DNA of 64,000 nt from Opitutia bacterium (GTDB taxonomy: Bacteria; Verrucomicrobiota; Verrucomicrobiia; Opitutales; Opitutaceae). Where the stretch lies: the NCBI GenBank assembly GCA_016187925.1, contig JACPIS010000010.1:62001-126000 (forward strand), in the 5' to 3' direction. The notes under the pieces were generated by a model. That model made no database searches. It was not told the DNA's origin and was given only the letters and a program-made list of their open reading frames with translations. Every line of letters starts with the position of its first letter. Within the stretch, counting starts at the first letter, position 1. Below, piece after piece: positions 47,275-55,283 of the stretch. The position numbers were made by a program, and so were the translations under genes.

Positions 47275-47298
47275 GCGACGGGTCCGGTCGGAGCGGCG

Positions 47299-47568
47299 TC
47301 AGTGCGCCAGCGCGGCCATCCGGGTCAGCATCGTGACGGTGAACTCGGTGAGCGAGCGCAGCAGCCACGGGGTCAGCACCATCCCCAGCCCGGCGAGCGC
47401 GAGCAGCTTGGGTGTGAACGTGAGCGTCTGCTCCTGCAGCGACGTCACCGACTGGATGAGGCTCGTGATGAGGCCGATGACCAGCATCGTGATCAGGAAC
47501 GGCGCGATGATGTAGAGCGAGAACAGGATGGTGGTCTTGAACAGGTCGATGGCGGTCTCGGGATTCAT
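47299..47568 (-). CDS. fliQ: Flagellar export protein FliQ
   Basis: This 89-residue protein has the FliQ pattern: two hydrophobic helices (ILFSLYIIAPFLITMLVIGL, 20 residues) and ITSLIQSVTSLQEQTLTFTP (20 residues). It is 122 bp after fliP; the gap has an AT-leaning stretch (about 47650-47680) and no promoter I recognise. Confidence 0.93.
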   Translation of the reverse strand: MNPETAIDLFKTTILFSLYIIAPFLITMLVIGLITSLIQSVTSLQEQTLTFTPKLLALAGLGMVLTPWLLRSLTEFTVTMLTRMAALAH

Positions 47569-47690
47569 GGCGTGACGGAGGTGGGTGGAAAATTGGGTGT
47601 GGCCGGTGGAAAGAAACGGCGGGCGCGGAGTGAGGCTGGGTGCTTCGGAACTCTCAATTCTCGATCTTCATCTTTCAACCCGCCTGGACT

Positions 47691-48536
47691 TCAGGTGATG
47701 AAGCTCTGGACGAGGGACTTCACGATCAGGTGCCAGCCGTCGACGAGCACGAAGAGCAGCAGCTTGAACGGCAGGGACACGACGTTGGGCGGCATCATCA
47801 TCATGCCGAGCGCCATCAGCACCGTGCCGACGAGGAAATCGATGATGATGAACGGCAGGAAGAGCAGGAAGCCCATCTGGAACGCCGACTGCAGCTCGCT
47901 GATGACGAACGCCGGGATGACCACGCGGATCGGCAGGTCCCGCACGGCCGTCGGACCGTAGCCGCCGAGTTCGAGGAAATACTCCAGGTCGCGCGTGCGC
48001 GTCTGCTTCAGCATGAATTCCTTCATCGGCACCGTGGCGCGGTCGAGCGCCTCGGCCGACTGCATCTGGCCGTTGAGGTAGGGCTGCAGCGCCTCCTTGT
48101 TCACCCGGTCGAAGGTCGGGCCCATGATGAAGAACGTGAGGAAGAGCGACAGGCCGATGATGATCTGGTTCGACGGCGCGCTGGGCACGCCGAGCGCCGT
48201 GCGCACGAAGCCGAGCACGATGACGATGCGCGTGAAGCTCGTCATCAGCAGCACGAGCGACGGCGCCACGGAGAGCAGCGTCATCAACAGCACGATCTGC
48301 ACCGCCACGCTCATCTGCGCGGGGCGTTCGCCGCCTTCGAGGTTGATCGAGAAACGCAGCGGATCGGCGGGCTTCGCGGCCGCGGCGCTGGCGGCGGCGC
48401 CCGTCGGGTTGGGCGTCAACAGGCCGTTCGCAGTGGTGAGCGAAGGCGACGCCGGCGGCGGGTTGCCCGGCTGGGCCGTCTGCGCAAAGGCCGTGATGCC
48501 GGAAAGCACCAGCAACAGCACGACGAGCCGTGCCAT
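47691..48536 (-). CDS. fliP: Flagellar export protein FliP
   Basis: The ATG at 48536 gives 281 residues with a signal peptide (MARLVVLLLVLSGITAFAQ) and the FliP domain (LLMTLLSVAPSLVLLMTSFT, 20 residues; IVIVLGFVRTALG; FIMGPTFDRV). This ATG is part of an 82-bp inverted repeat that abuts the gene. The frame stays open through the repeat to a start at 48665, but that adds a repeat-encoded stretch (HPERSEGS...FAALRM) before the signal peptide, so I chose 48536. Confidence 0.9.
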   Translation of the reverse strand: MARLVVLLLVLSGITAFAQTAQPGNPPPASPSLTTANGLLTPNPTGAAASAAAAKPADPLRFSINLEGGERPAQMSVAVQIVLLMTLLSVAPSLVLLMTSFTRIVIVLGFVRTALGVPSAPSNQIIIGLSLFLTFFIMGPTFDRVNKEALQPYLNGQMQSAEALDRATVPMKEFMLKQTRTRDLEYFLELGGYGPTAVRDLPIRVVIPAFVISELQSAFQMGFLLFLPFIIIDFLVGTVLMALGMMMMPPNVVSLPFKLLLFVLVDGWHLIVKSLVQSFIT

Positions 48537-48613
48537 TCTGAGCGCAGCGAAGAATCCAGCATGAGGCCCGCGAGCGAGCAGAGGAGTGGATCCTTCGCTG
48601 CGCTCGGGATGAC
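48532..48613. repeat. 82-bp inverted repeat at the start of fliP
   Basis: The left arm (48532-48557; CATTCTGAGCGCAGCGAAG) and right arm (48588-48613; GGATCCTTCGCTGCGCTC) are inverted copies. It is near-identical in arms and equal in length to the repeat at fliO. The fliP ATG (48534-48536) lies in the left arm. This type of element is widespread in bacterial genomes and often mistranslated as HSERSEES. Confidence 0.85.
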
Positions 48614-48661
48614 AGAAACCGAAAATGGATGCAAAGGAACCCATGGGCGGGATGAACGGGC

Positions 48662-49054
48662 TCACTTTTTCTCGCCCTCGAGCGGCGAGAGCAGGTCGAT
48701 GCGGCCCGGGCAGACGCCGAGCAGAAATTTTTTGCCGTCGTAGTCGGCCACGACGAGATACTGGCGGTTGCCGAGCGAGCGCGACTCGGCGATGGCGAGC
48801 TTGCGGGCCTCGCGGCCGGTGGCGCCGGCGGGAGCGGTGCGCTGGCGCCAGAGCAGCCAGCCGCCCGCGCCGGCGGCGCCGAGGGCGAGGACGAGCAGCA
48901 GCGGATTCAGGCCGGAGCCGGGCTTGCCGACCGGAGCCGCGTCCGCCGGCGTGGCGTCGGTGTTGCGCGGGTAGATGACTTTCTCCTCGGCCCGGAGCAC
49001 CGGGGGAGCAACCAGGGTCAGCACGAGCGCGAACCCAGCCACGAAGCGTGTCAT
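48662..49054 (-). CDS. fliO: Flagellar export-gate assembly protein FliO
   Basis: The ATG at 49054 gives 130 residues: a hydrophobic signal or anchor (RFVAGFALVLTLVAPPVLRA, 20 residues), a second hydrophobic helix (LNPLLLVLALGAAGAGGWLL, 20 residues) and a short cytoplasmic domain (LGNRQYLVVADYDGKKFLLG, 20 residues). This is the FliO pattern, and its place between fliN and fliP agrees. As in fliP the ATG lies in an 82-bp inverted repeat. The frame is open to 49168 (starts MHMKFLLPPFGAG) and translation across the repeat is possible. Confidence 0.85.
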   Translation of the reverse strand: MTRFVAGFALVLTLVAPPVLRAEEKVIYPRNTDATPADAAPVGKPGSGLNPLLLVLALGAAGAGGWLLWRQRTAPAGATGREARKLAIAESRSLGNRQYLVVADYDGKKFLLGVCPGRIDLLSPLEGEKK

Positions 49055-49131
49055 CCTGAGCGCAGCGAAGGATCCCATGGGATGTCTTCCGGCGCGCGGC
49101 ATGCTGGATTCTTCGCTGCGCTCAGAATGAC
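49050..49131. repeat. 82-bp inverted repeat at the start of fliO
   Basis: The left arm (49050-49075; TCATCCTGAGCGCAGCGAAG) and right arm (49106-49131; GGATTCTTCGCTGCGCTC) are inverted copies of each other and match the repeat at fliP. The fliO ATG (49052-49054) is in the left arm. Confidence 0.85.
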
Positions 49132-49187
49132 CGGCGCCGAAAGGAGGGAGCAGGAATTTCATGTGCATCCGTGCGGGAGCGGGCGCG

Positions 49188-49451
49188 TCAGGGCTTGGTG
49201 CTGCCGACGAGCTCGGTGATCTTGATGCCGAAGTTGTCTTCGACGACCACGACCTCGCCGTAGGCGACGAGCTTGTCGTTCACATAGAGGCCGACGGGGT
49301 CGCTGGCGTGCTGGGTGAGCTGGACGACCGAGCCCGGAGAGAGCTCGAGCACGTCACGCATGGGCAGCAGGCAGGAGCCGAGCTGCACGGTGACCTTCAC
49401 CTTTACGTCGAGGACGATATCAAGGGCTTTTTCTTCCATCGTGTTTGCCAT
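49188..49451 (-). CDS. fliN: Flagellar motor switch protein FliN
   Basis: This 87-residue protein is one SpoA domain: VLDVKVKVTVQLGSCLLPMR (20 residues), VLELSPGSVVQLTQHASDPV (20 residues), VNDKLVAYGEVVVVEDNFGI (20 residues). Its start overlaps fliM by 32 bp; an in-frame ATG at 49439 is also possible. It forms the C ring with FliM and FliG. Confidence 0.94.
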   Translation of the reverse strand: MANTMEEKALDIVLDVKVKVTVQLGSCLLPMRDVLELSPGSVVQLTQHASDPVGLYVNDKLVAYGEVVVVEDNFGIKITELVGSTKP

Positions 49452-50511
49452 GGTTGAGTTCCTCCTGGGAGGCGGGAATTTTGCGCAGGATCTGGACGGC
49501 GACGCGGTCGGAATCCAATCCGATCGTGCCGATAAACTTGGGGGTGCCGTTGAGCAGGACGCGCGTCTGCTGCATCAGGCCGGCGGGCATCTCGATGACG
49601 TCGCCGACGCGCAGGCAGCTGATCTCGCGAAGCGAGAGCTCGAGGGCGTCCCACTCGGCGCGGACCGGCATGGCGATGTGATCGTAGGCCTTGTGCCAGC
49701 TGGCGTGCTTCTCGACGGTGGTGACCGCGCTGTCCTTCTGGCGGCGGGCCTGCATCTTCTTCACAAGCGGCTCGATGGTGTAATAGGGCACGCCGATCTG
49801 AAGCTGCTCGGAGCAGTCGCCGAAATTCACCTCGAGCGTCAGCGCGAGCACGATGGCGTCCTTCGGCGAGGTTTGCAGGAAACGGCCGTTGTTCTCGTGG
49901 CCGATCAGCAGCGGGTGCAGGTCCTGCTCCGTCTTCCACTGGCCGCACCATTCCTCGAGGATGATCATGATGATGTCCTCGAGCAGGGCCATTTCGATCT
50001 CGGTGAGGTAGCGCTCGGCCTTGACGGAGTGGCCGCGGCCGCCGAGCAGGCGGTCCGCGATGGTGAGGGCGAGGCGGGGATTGATGTCGAGCACGCCCAC
50101 GCCGATGAGCGGATCGGCCTTGAAGAGGCAGATGTGCGTCGGACTCGGAAGTGACTCGGTGAATTTCGAATACGTGACCGTGGTGAGCTTGGCCATCTTC
50201 AGGCCGAACTCCATGCGCAGGAACAGCGAGAGGCGCGCGCTGAGGTAGCGGATGAAATCCTCGTGCAGCAGGCGCAACCGGCGCAGCTCGACCTCGGAGA
50301 GAAAGACCGGGTTGCGGAAATCGTAGGCCTCGACCTTGCCCGCCGCCTTGGCGTCGTCCTTCCGGCCGTCGGCGCGGAGGAGCATCGCCTTCGGCGCGCC
50401 GGAGTCGCCGCTCTGCGCGAGCAGCCGGTCGATCTCGGACTGGTCGAGATAGTCGGACGCGGCCTTCGTCAGGTTCTGCGGCGCGGAAGGGACTGGGGTT
50501 TCGTCGGCCAT
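49420..50511 (-). CDS. fliM: Flagellar motor switch protein FliM
   Basis: This 363-residue protein has an N-terminal LDQSEIDRLLAQSGD motif that would bind CheY-P, the GGRG-type middle domain (ALTIADRLLGGRGHSVKAER, 20 residues) and a C-terminal SpoA domain (AEWDALELSLREISCLRVGD, 20 residues; QTRVLLNGTPKFIGTIG). It is 11 bp after fliL and overlaps fliN. Confidence 0.95.
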   Translation of the reverse strand: MADETPVPSAPQNLTKAASDYLDQSEIDRLLAQSGDSGAPKAMLLRADGRKDDAKAAGKVEAYDFRNPVFLSEVELRRLRLLHEDFIRYLSARLSLFLRMEFGLKMAKLTTVTYSKFTESLPSPTHICLFKADPLIGVGVLDINPRLALTIADRLLGGRGHSVKAERYLTEIEMALLEDIIMIILEEWCGQWKTEQDLHPLLIGHENNGRFLQTSPKDAIVLALTLEVNFGDCSEQLQIGVPYYTIEPLVKKMQARRQKDSAVTTVEKHASWHKAYDHIAMPVRAEWDALELSLREISCLRVGDVIEMPAGLMQQTRVLLNGTPKFIGTIGLDSDRVAVQILRKIPASQEELNHGKHDGRKSP

Positions 50512-50522
50512 GCGGGACGGCG

Positions 50523-51152
50523 TTACTGGATGACGAAGTCGGAGAAATACACCTGCTCGACGACGCGCTTGCCGAGCGCCTGGTTGTAGGCGGCGACAAG
50601 CTTTTCGCGCAGGACGTTCTTGGCGCCCGGCTCCTCGAGGTCGGCGAGCGTGAGGGAGGAAAGGACGTTGAGCGTGATGTCGGTGAGCTTGGCCTTCTGG
50701 CCCTCGAAGACGCTCTTCAGGCTGGCGCCTTTCTCGGCCGGAGTGACCACGAAGCTGGTCTTCAGGTAGCGGGTGCCCATGGTGCCGGCGAGATTCACGA
50801 CGACGTTGTTGAAGTCGTAATTGCCGGAGCCGCCGCCCTCCTTGCCCTCGCCGTGGCCTTTCTCGCCCTCCTTGCCTTCGCCCTCGGCCGACGCCTCGTT
50901 GGCCGCGGCGTGGCTGCCGGCGGCGGGCAGGGCCGCGAGTTTTTTCTGGAGGCGGGGCAGCAAAACGAATTCGGCGACACCCCAGCAGGCCACCGGGGCC
51001 AGCAGCACCGCGATGAACGCGGGCAGCCAGGCGCGGAGCAGCGCGCCGGCGCCGGCGCTCTTGCCGGTTTCCTCGACCGGCGCGGGAGCCGGTGCACTCT
51101 TGTCGGCTGCCGGGGCGGCTTCGGTCTTTTCCTTGGCGTCTGCTTTGGCCAT
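50523..51152 (-). CDS. fliL: Flagellar basal-body protein FliL
   Basis: This 209-residue protein has an Ala/Pro/Lys-rich N-terminal tail, one membrane helix (WLPAFIAVLLAPVACWGVAE, 20 residues), a Gly/Lys/Glu-rich stretch (about 90-115) and the FliL domain (NNVVVNLAGTMGTRYLKTSF, 20 residues; VFEGQKAKLTDITLNVLSSL, 20 residues). It is 19 bp after flgE. Confidence 0.92.
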   Translation of the reverse strand: MAKADAKEKTEAAPAADKSAPAPAPVEETGKSAGAGALLRAWLPAFIAVLLAPVACWGVAEFVLLPRLQKKLAALPAAGSHAAANEASAEGEGKEGEKGHGEGKEGGGSGNYDFNNVVVNLAGTMGTRYLKTSFVVTPAEKGASLKSVFEGQKAKLTDITLNVLSSLTLADLEEPGAKNVLREKLVAAYNQALGKRVVEQVYFSDFVIQ

Positions 51153-51171
51153 GGCGGGGAGAAAAGTCGGT

Positions 51172-52050
51172 TCAGCGCTTCAGGTTGACGATGTCCTCGA
51201 GCACCGTGTCGGACACGGTGATGAGACGGGAGCCGGCCTGGAAGCTGCGCTGGGTGGTGATGAGGTCGGAGAACTGCTGGGTCAGGTCGACGTTCGACGA
51301 CTCGAGCGTGCCCGACTGGATCTTGCCGAGGCCGCTGGCGCCCGGGTCGTTGTTGCCGGCGAGGATGCCGCCGCCGACCGGGCCGGCGTTGTCCAGGGCG
51401 GAGTACAGGTTCGAGCCTTCGCGCATGAGCGCGGAGGTGTCGTTGAAATTCTGCAGCTGCACGCGGTTGGTGGTCTGCGAGGTGCCGTCGGAGTAGAACT
51501 CGATCAGGTTGCCGCCCTTGTCGATGCTGATGGACTGCAGCTCGGTGCCGGCCGGCAGGCCCTGGCCGACGCGGATGTCGCCGACGGGGCTGGCGGCGGT
51601 GATGGAGGCGGCGTAGGTGCCGCCGCTCTTGCCCTGCACGCGGAGGCCGCCCTGGGTGACGAGGAAGCCGTTGTCATCGACGCGGAACTGACCGTCGCGG
51701 GTGGCAAACTGCGAGCCGCCGGTGGCGTCCTTCACGATGAAGAAGCCGCTGCCGGAAATGCCCAGGTCGGTGGTGACGCCGGTGCTGTTGAGCGCGCCCT
51801 GGTTGAAATTCGTGGAGATGCCCGAGAGCTGCACGCCGGTGCCGACCTGCGTGGCGGACTGGCTGGAGACCGAACCGTTCGACGGCGCGGAGCCGCGCAG
51901 GGTGTTGCTGAAACTCTCGGCGAAGCTCGCGGTGGAGCTCTTGTAGCCGGTGGTGTTGACGTTGGCGATGTTCGCGCCGATGACTTCGAGGCCTTTGCCG
52001 AAGGTGCGGAGGGCGCTGACGCCGGAGGTGAGGGTGCCGATGAGGGACAT
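51172..52050 (-). CDS. flgE: Flagellar hook protein FlgE (short form)
   Basis: This 292-residue protein starts MSLIGTLTSGVSALRTFGKG (20 residues) and has the rod/hook motif ANIANVNTTGYKSST, GISGSGFFIVKDATGGSQFA (20 residues) and the C-terminal DLTQQFSDLITTQRSFQAGS (20 residues). It is shorter than typical hook proteins (about 400 residues), so the outer domains are reduced. The leader CACCGTCCCCC precedes the ATG. Confidence 0.92.
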   Translation of the reverse strand: MSLIGTLTSGVSALRTFGKGLEVIGANIANVNTTGYKSSTASFAESFSNTLRGSAPSNGSVSSQSATQVGTGVQLSGISTNFNQGALNSTGVTTDLGISGSGFFIVKDATGGSQFATRDGQFRVDDNGFLVTQGGLRVQGKSGGTYAASITAASPVGDIRVGQGLPAGTELQSISIDKGGNLIEFYSDGTSQTTNRVQLQNFNDTSALMREGSNLYSALDNAGPVGGGILAGNNDPGASGLGKIQSGTLESSNVDLTQQFSDLITTQRSFQAGSRLITVSDTVLEDIVNLKR

Positions 52051-52076
52051 GGGGGACGGTGGGTTGAGTTGGAGGT

Positions 52077-52529
52077 TTAGGCCGCGGGCGTCTGCGTCGT
52101 CGGCGGCGGGGTGTTTGTGGAAGGGGTGGCGGGCTCGATGCGCTTGACCGCGGACAGCGGGTAGGACTTGTCGCCGATGATGAGCGCGAGCTCCTTGCCG
52201 GAGTTGTCGAGGGCGCTGACCAGGCCGGTGACCGGCTTGCCGTTCTCGTCCTGCACCGTGACGTTGCGCCCGAGGTAGGCGTTGGCCGTGAGCATCTGCT
52301 GGTCCTTGCGCAGCTGCGTCATCTGCTCGAGCGAGGTGAACTGGGCCATCTGCGCGATGAAGGCGGTGTCCTCCATCGGCTTCATCGGATCCTGCTGCTG
52401 GAACTGCACGGAGAGGATTTTCAGGAAATCCTCCTGGCCGAGCACCTGCTTCGGCGTGCGGACGGGGCCGGTGCGCGAATCGTTCGCGGCGGACGAAGGG
52501 GAGACACCAGTGACGGCGGAGACACTCAT
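52077..52529 (-). CDS. flgD: Hook capping protein FlgD
   Basis: This 150-residue protein has the FlgD N-terminal pattern (LGQEDFLKILSVQFQQQDPM, 20 residues; PMEDTAFIAQMAQFTSLEQM, 20 residues) and a shortened C-terminal part. It is 4 bp after fliK. A cap of this size is common outside the Proteobacteria. Confidence 0.92.
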   Translation of the reverse strand: MSVSAVTGVSPSSAANDSRTGPVRTPKQVLGQEDFLKILSVQFQQQDPMKPMEDTAFIAQMAQFTSLEQMTQLRKDQQMLTANAYLGRNVTVQDENGKPVTGLVSALDNSGKELALIIGDKSYPLSAVKRIEPATPSTNTPPPTTQTPAA

Positions 52530-52533
52530 GGGT

Positions 52534-54147
52534 TTAGGCGAAGGCGGTTAGATGTTGGGAAGTGGGCAACGCCGCCGCAGCGCGCGGGGCGTGATCGATG
52601 ACGGCGGCAACCGGGCCGGCGCCGCGGCGCAGCGCGCGCAACCCGGGCAGAAGCGCGGGCCCGTGCGCCTGCTGCTGTTGCTGCTGGGCCTGCTGCTGCG
52701 AGGAAAACTGTCCGTGCGGGGCGGAGCCGAAGCCGTTCTGGCCCGACGCACCCGAGCCGGAGAACACCGGCTCGATCAGGCGCACGCCGCTCTCGCTCCC
52801 CTGCCCCGCCACGGCGCGCCACTCGCTGGCCAGCGCGGCGCGCAACTCGGCGGAATCGGTGCGGAACTGCGTGTGCACCTCGCCGCCGCGCATCTGCACG
52901 CGCACCGCGAGGTCCTCGCCCGCAAACTTGAAATGGAGATTCACCACGGGTGCCTCGGCCTCGCGGCTGCGCTGCGCGTCGACGACATTCAGAATCGTCT
53001 CGACCGCCCGGTGGGCCAGCGCGCTCTCCGGCGTCGCGGCGGACGGCGCGGTTTCCGATAGCGCGGCCGCCGGCTGGGACTGCATTCCCGTCACGGCCAT
53101 CTCGCGCATCGCGCCCGCACCGGGAAACACCGGCTGGTCGGACGTAAAGCGATGGGCGGTGAAAGTCTCTGCCATGTCGGTGGCCGTCTGAGCAACGCCG
53201 ATGCCAGAGCCGGTTTTGTCCGGCTTAACCCGCTCAGGCTTCGTGTTTAGAAAGTTTTTTTCCGGCGCGATATTTTCTTTCGTCTTCGGGGATTTTTCCG
53301 GGCGCGGCGCGTCGGCAAAATTTGCCATGCCCGACTTGGCTGCGTCGGCGGCCGGCGTCGGACGCGGGGCGAGCGGCGCCACCGCCGGCAGTTCGAGTTC
53401 CAACTCGACGCTCGCCGCCGGATCCGCGTCTTCCTTGGCGGCGGGCTCGGCTCCCGCCACATGCACTGCGAGATTGCCCGGCAATTCCGCGAGCTTGTCG
53501 GCGATCAATTCCCTCATCTCGGCCAGAGCCTGGCCGAGCGGTGCATCGGTCTGCGTCTTCAACGCCGGCACGGAAAGACGAAACGCCGGCAGACCCTCGA
53601 CTTTGACGACCACCGTCGGTCCGGCGGGAACGTGGCCGGCGGAAGACTCTGGCGTAGTCGCGGCGCTGTCACCGCCGGGAAGCGAGGCGTCTCCACCCAT
53701 CGGCTCGGTGGGCGCCGGCGTGGGTTGAGGCAACACGGGCAAAATCAGCGCGAGCAACGCCGCAGCCGTCTCGATCAAGTCGCGCTGGCTGGCCGGATTT
53801 TTTGCGGCGGTATCGGCGCCCGGACCGCTGGTCTTGGCGGTCTCGGCAGCCGGTGGCGTGTCGTCGGGCGAGAGAAGTTTGACTTGGCCACGGGCAAAAA
53901 GGTTGCCGTGGCCCAGGGTGACTTGGAGCGCGACAGGGCTCGCGGGCTCCGGTGTCGGCGTTGGCGTCGGCGTTGGCGTCGGCGTTTCGGAGCCGGCCGC
54001 GGGTGCGGGCGTGTCGTTCAGCAGCTGGTCAAAGCTACCCGGCGCGGCGTCGGCGGCAGCGGAGGCGTCGCTGCTCAGCGCCGGGACAAAGGCGGCGTTC
54101 AGCGGAGAAGAGTCGGGAGCGGAAGGGAGCGGGATGGAGGTGGTCAT
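52534..54147 (-). CDS. fliK: Hook-length control protein FliK
   Basis: This 537-residue protein has a low-complexity N-terminal half rich in Ala, Pro and Thr, including a (TP)n run at about 54-65, and a C-terminal Flg_hook domain (about 390-460; VVNLHFKFAGEDLAVRVQMR, 20 residues). A sigma-54-type core lies inside the gene (53192-53206) followed 16 nt later by the in-frame Met325 (MAETFTAHRF), so a second product of 213 residues is possible. The C-terminus is Gln-rich. It is 63 bp after motE. Confidence 0.82.
   Translation of the reverse strand: MTTSIPLPSAPDSSPLNAAFVPALSSDASAAADAAPGSFDQLLNDTPAPAAGSETPTPTPTPTPTPEPASPVALQVTLGHGNLFARGQVKLLSPDDTPPAAETAKTSGPGADTAAKNPASQRDLIETAAALLALILPVLPQPTPAPTEPMGGDASLPGGDSAATTPESSAGHVPAGPTVVVKVEGLPAFRLSVPALKTQTDAPLGQALAEMRELIADKLAELPGNLAVHVAGAEPAAKEDADPAASVELELELPAVAPLAPRPTPAADAAKSGMANFADAPRPEKSPKTKENIAPEKNFLNTKPERVKPDKTGSGIGVAQTATDMAETFTAHRFTSDQPVFPGAGAMREMAVTGMQSQPAAALSETAPSAATPESALAHRAVETILNVVDAQRSREAEAPVVNLHFKFAGEDLAVRVQMRGGEVHTQFRTDSAELRAALASEWRAVAGQGSESGVRLIEPVFSGSGASGQNGFGSAPHGQFSSQQQAQQQQQQAHGPALLPGLRALRRGAGPVAAVIDHAPRAAAALPTSQHLTAFA
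53192..53206 (-). promoter_or_regulatory. Sigma-54-type promoter inside fliK
   Basis: Minus strand TCTGGCATCGGCGTTGC matches TGGCA-N6-TTGC, within the fliK frame. A GGTTA block (53226-53230), an AT-rich stretch (53244-53260) and a palindrome (53313-53327) lie upstream at the same offsets as in flhB. The next ATG in the fliK frame is 16 nt after the -12 element. Confidence 0.65.
53313..53327 (-). promoter_or_regulatory. Activator-type palindrome inside fliK
   Basis: CGGCAAAATTTGCCA, 14/15 to the shared pattern. Its centre is about 140 bp upstream of the predicted start. Confidence 0.55.
53954..53987. repeat. 12-bp tandem repeat in fliK
   Basis: The unit GTCGGCGTTGGC is repeated about 2.8 times and encodes the Thr-Pro run. 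The unit is a multiple of three, so slippage would change FliK length without a frameshift. Confidence 0.6.
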
Positions 54148-54210
54148 TCATGGGTTCCATCCTTGGAAAGGGCGCGCGCCGTCCATAGCGCGCCGGTGGG
54201 AGGTTGAAAA

Positions 54211-54834
54211 TCAGGAGGTGCTGGCGGTGCGGTTCGCCTTCATCAGGCGGAGCTTCTCGGAGAGTGTCGCGGCGCGGCGGGCGAGCAGGCCTTCCTTGTC
54301 GGGCGTCTTGCTCATCTCCTCGAAGATCGGAGCGACGACGTCGGGCTTCATCAGCGAAAGGATTTTGACGACGGTGGTGTCGTCCATCTCGCGGATGATG
54401 GCGACGGCCGCGCGCGGCGTGAGATTGGTGTACGTCTGGGCGAGCGCGCGCAGGTTCTTCACCTCGTCGGCGTTGATCTCGATGACTTTTTCCCCGATTT
54501 CCTTGCGCATCGCCTCGATGCTCGAGCGCAGCTTCTCGAGCTCCTGCTGCTCGGCGGTGAGGCGGACCGCACGCTGGTCGAGCGCCTCGGACTGCTTCTT
54601 GAGGCGGCCCTTCTCCTCCTTCAGCTCGGAGGCGAGATTGTCGATCTCGATGGTCCAAAAATCCCAGCCCTGGGTCTTCTTTTCCTTGGCGGCGACGACG
54701 CGCGCGGCGACCGCCTGGGTGACGAGGATCTCGCCGACGCGCCAGAACCAACCGAGGCCGACGGCCACGCCGGCGAGCACGCCGAGCACGGCCACGAGCG
54801 AAGGACTGCTTACGAGTTTGAGTAGCTTGGTCAT
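54211..54834 (-). CDS. motE: MotE-like (MgtE N-domain) protein
   Basis: This 207-residue protein has one N-terminal membrane helix (about 12-32), a long coiled coil (LASELKEEKGRLKKQSEALD, 20 residues) and a C-terminal MgtE_N-like domain (TPRAAVAIIREMDDTTVVKI, 20 residues; VAPIFEEMSKTPDKEGLLAR, 20 residues). MotE-type proteins are periplasmic or membrane factors that support stator function or FliL-linked assembly. It overlaps fliJ by 4 bp. Confidence 0.85.
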   Translation of the reverse strand: MTKLLKLVSSPSLVAVLGVLAGVAVGLGWFWRVGEILVTQAVAARVVAAKEKKTQGWDFWTIEIDNLASELKEEKGRLKKQSEALDQRAVRLTAEQQELEKLRSSIEAMRKEIGEKVIEINADEVKNLRALAQTYTNLTPRAAVAIIREMDDTTVVKILSLMKPDVVAPIFEEMSKTPDKEGLLARRAATLSEKLRLMKANRTASTS

Positions 54835-55283
54835 GTCAAAACAGGGCGGCGGCTCGCGCGGAAGCCGGCGAATTCATCCATCTCGTGCTGCTCGGCGCGG
54901 AGCGTCTCGAGCCGGTGGGTGTTGCGCGCCTTCTCCTCGAGCCGTTGCACCACCTTGAGCTGGCGGTTGGCCTCGAGGTATTCGTTGCGGCGCTTGGCCA
55001 TCAGGTCGCGGGCCTCGATCACCTCGCGCTCGGCCTCCATCTCGGCGTGGCACTCGGCGCGGTACACGCGGTAAAGCGCCGCGGCATCGGCCGCGACGAA
55101 GCGTTCGCGCCGGCCGGCAAAGAGCATCTCCTCGAGGTCCGCCACGCGGGTCCGCGTGGTGGCGAGGCGCTCCTCGGCTTGCACGTAAACGTGGACAGAG
55201 GCCGCAAAGGCCTCGCGGGCGCGCATCTCGCGGTGCGCACGGAGAACGGCCACAGGCCGCAGTGGGAAACGGAAGCGTTTCAT
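54831..55283 (-). CDS. fliJ: Flagellar export protein FliJ
   Basis: This 150-residue protein is almost entirely coiled coil (RVADLEEMLFAGRRERFVAA, 20 residues; MEAEREVIEARDLMAKRRNE, 20 residues), as expected for FliJ. It overlaps both fliI and motE by four bases, so translation is coupled. Confidence 0.85.
   Translation of the reverse strand: MKRFRFPLRPVAVLRAHREMRAREAFAASVHVYVQAEERLATTRTRVADLEEMLFAGRRERFVAADAAALYRVYRAECHAEMEAEREVIEARDLMAKRRNEYLEANRQLKVVQRLEEKARNTHRLETLRAEQHEMDEFAGFRASRRPVLT

Noticed and set aside
48614-48665. N-terminal extension of FliP across the 82-bp repeat (HPERSEGS...).
   Set aside because: The added residues are encoded by the repeat and precede a proper signal peptide at 48536. 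Kept only as an open question in the findings.
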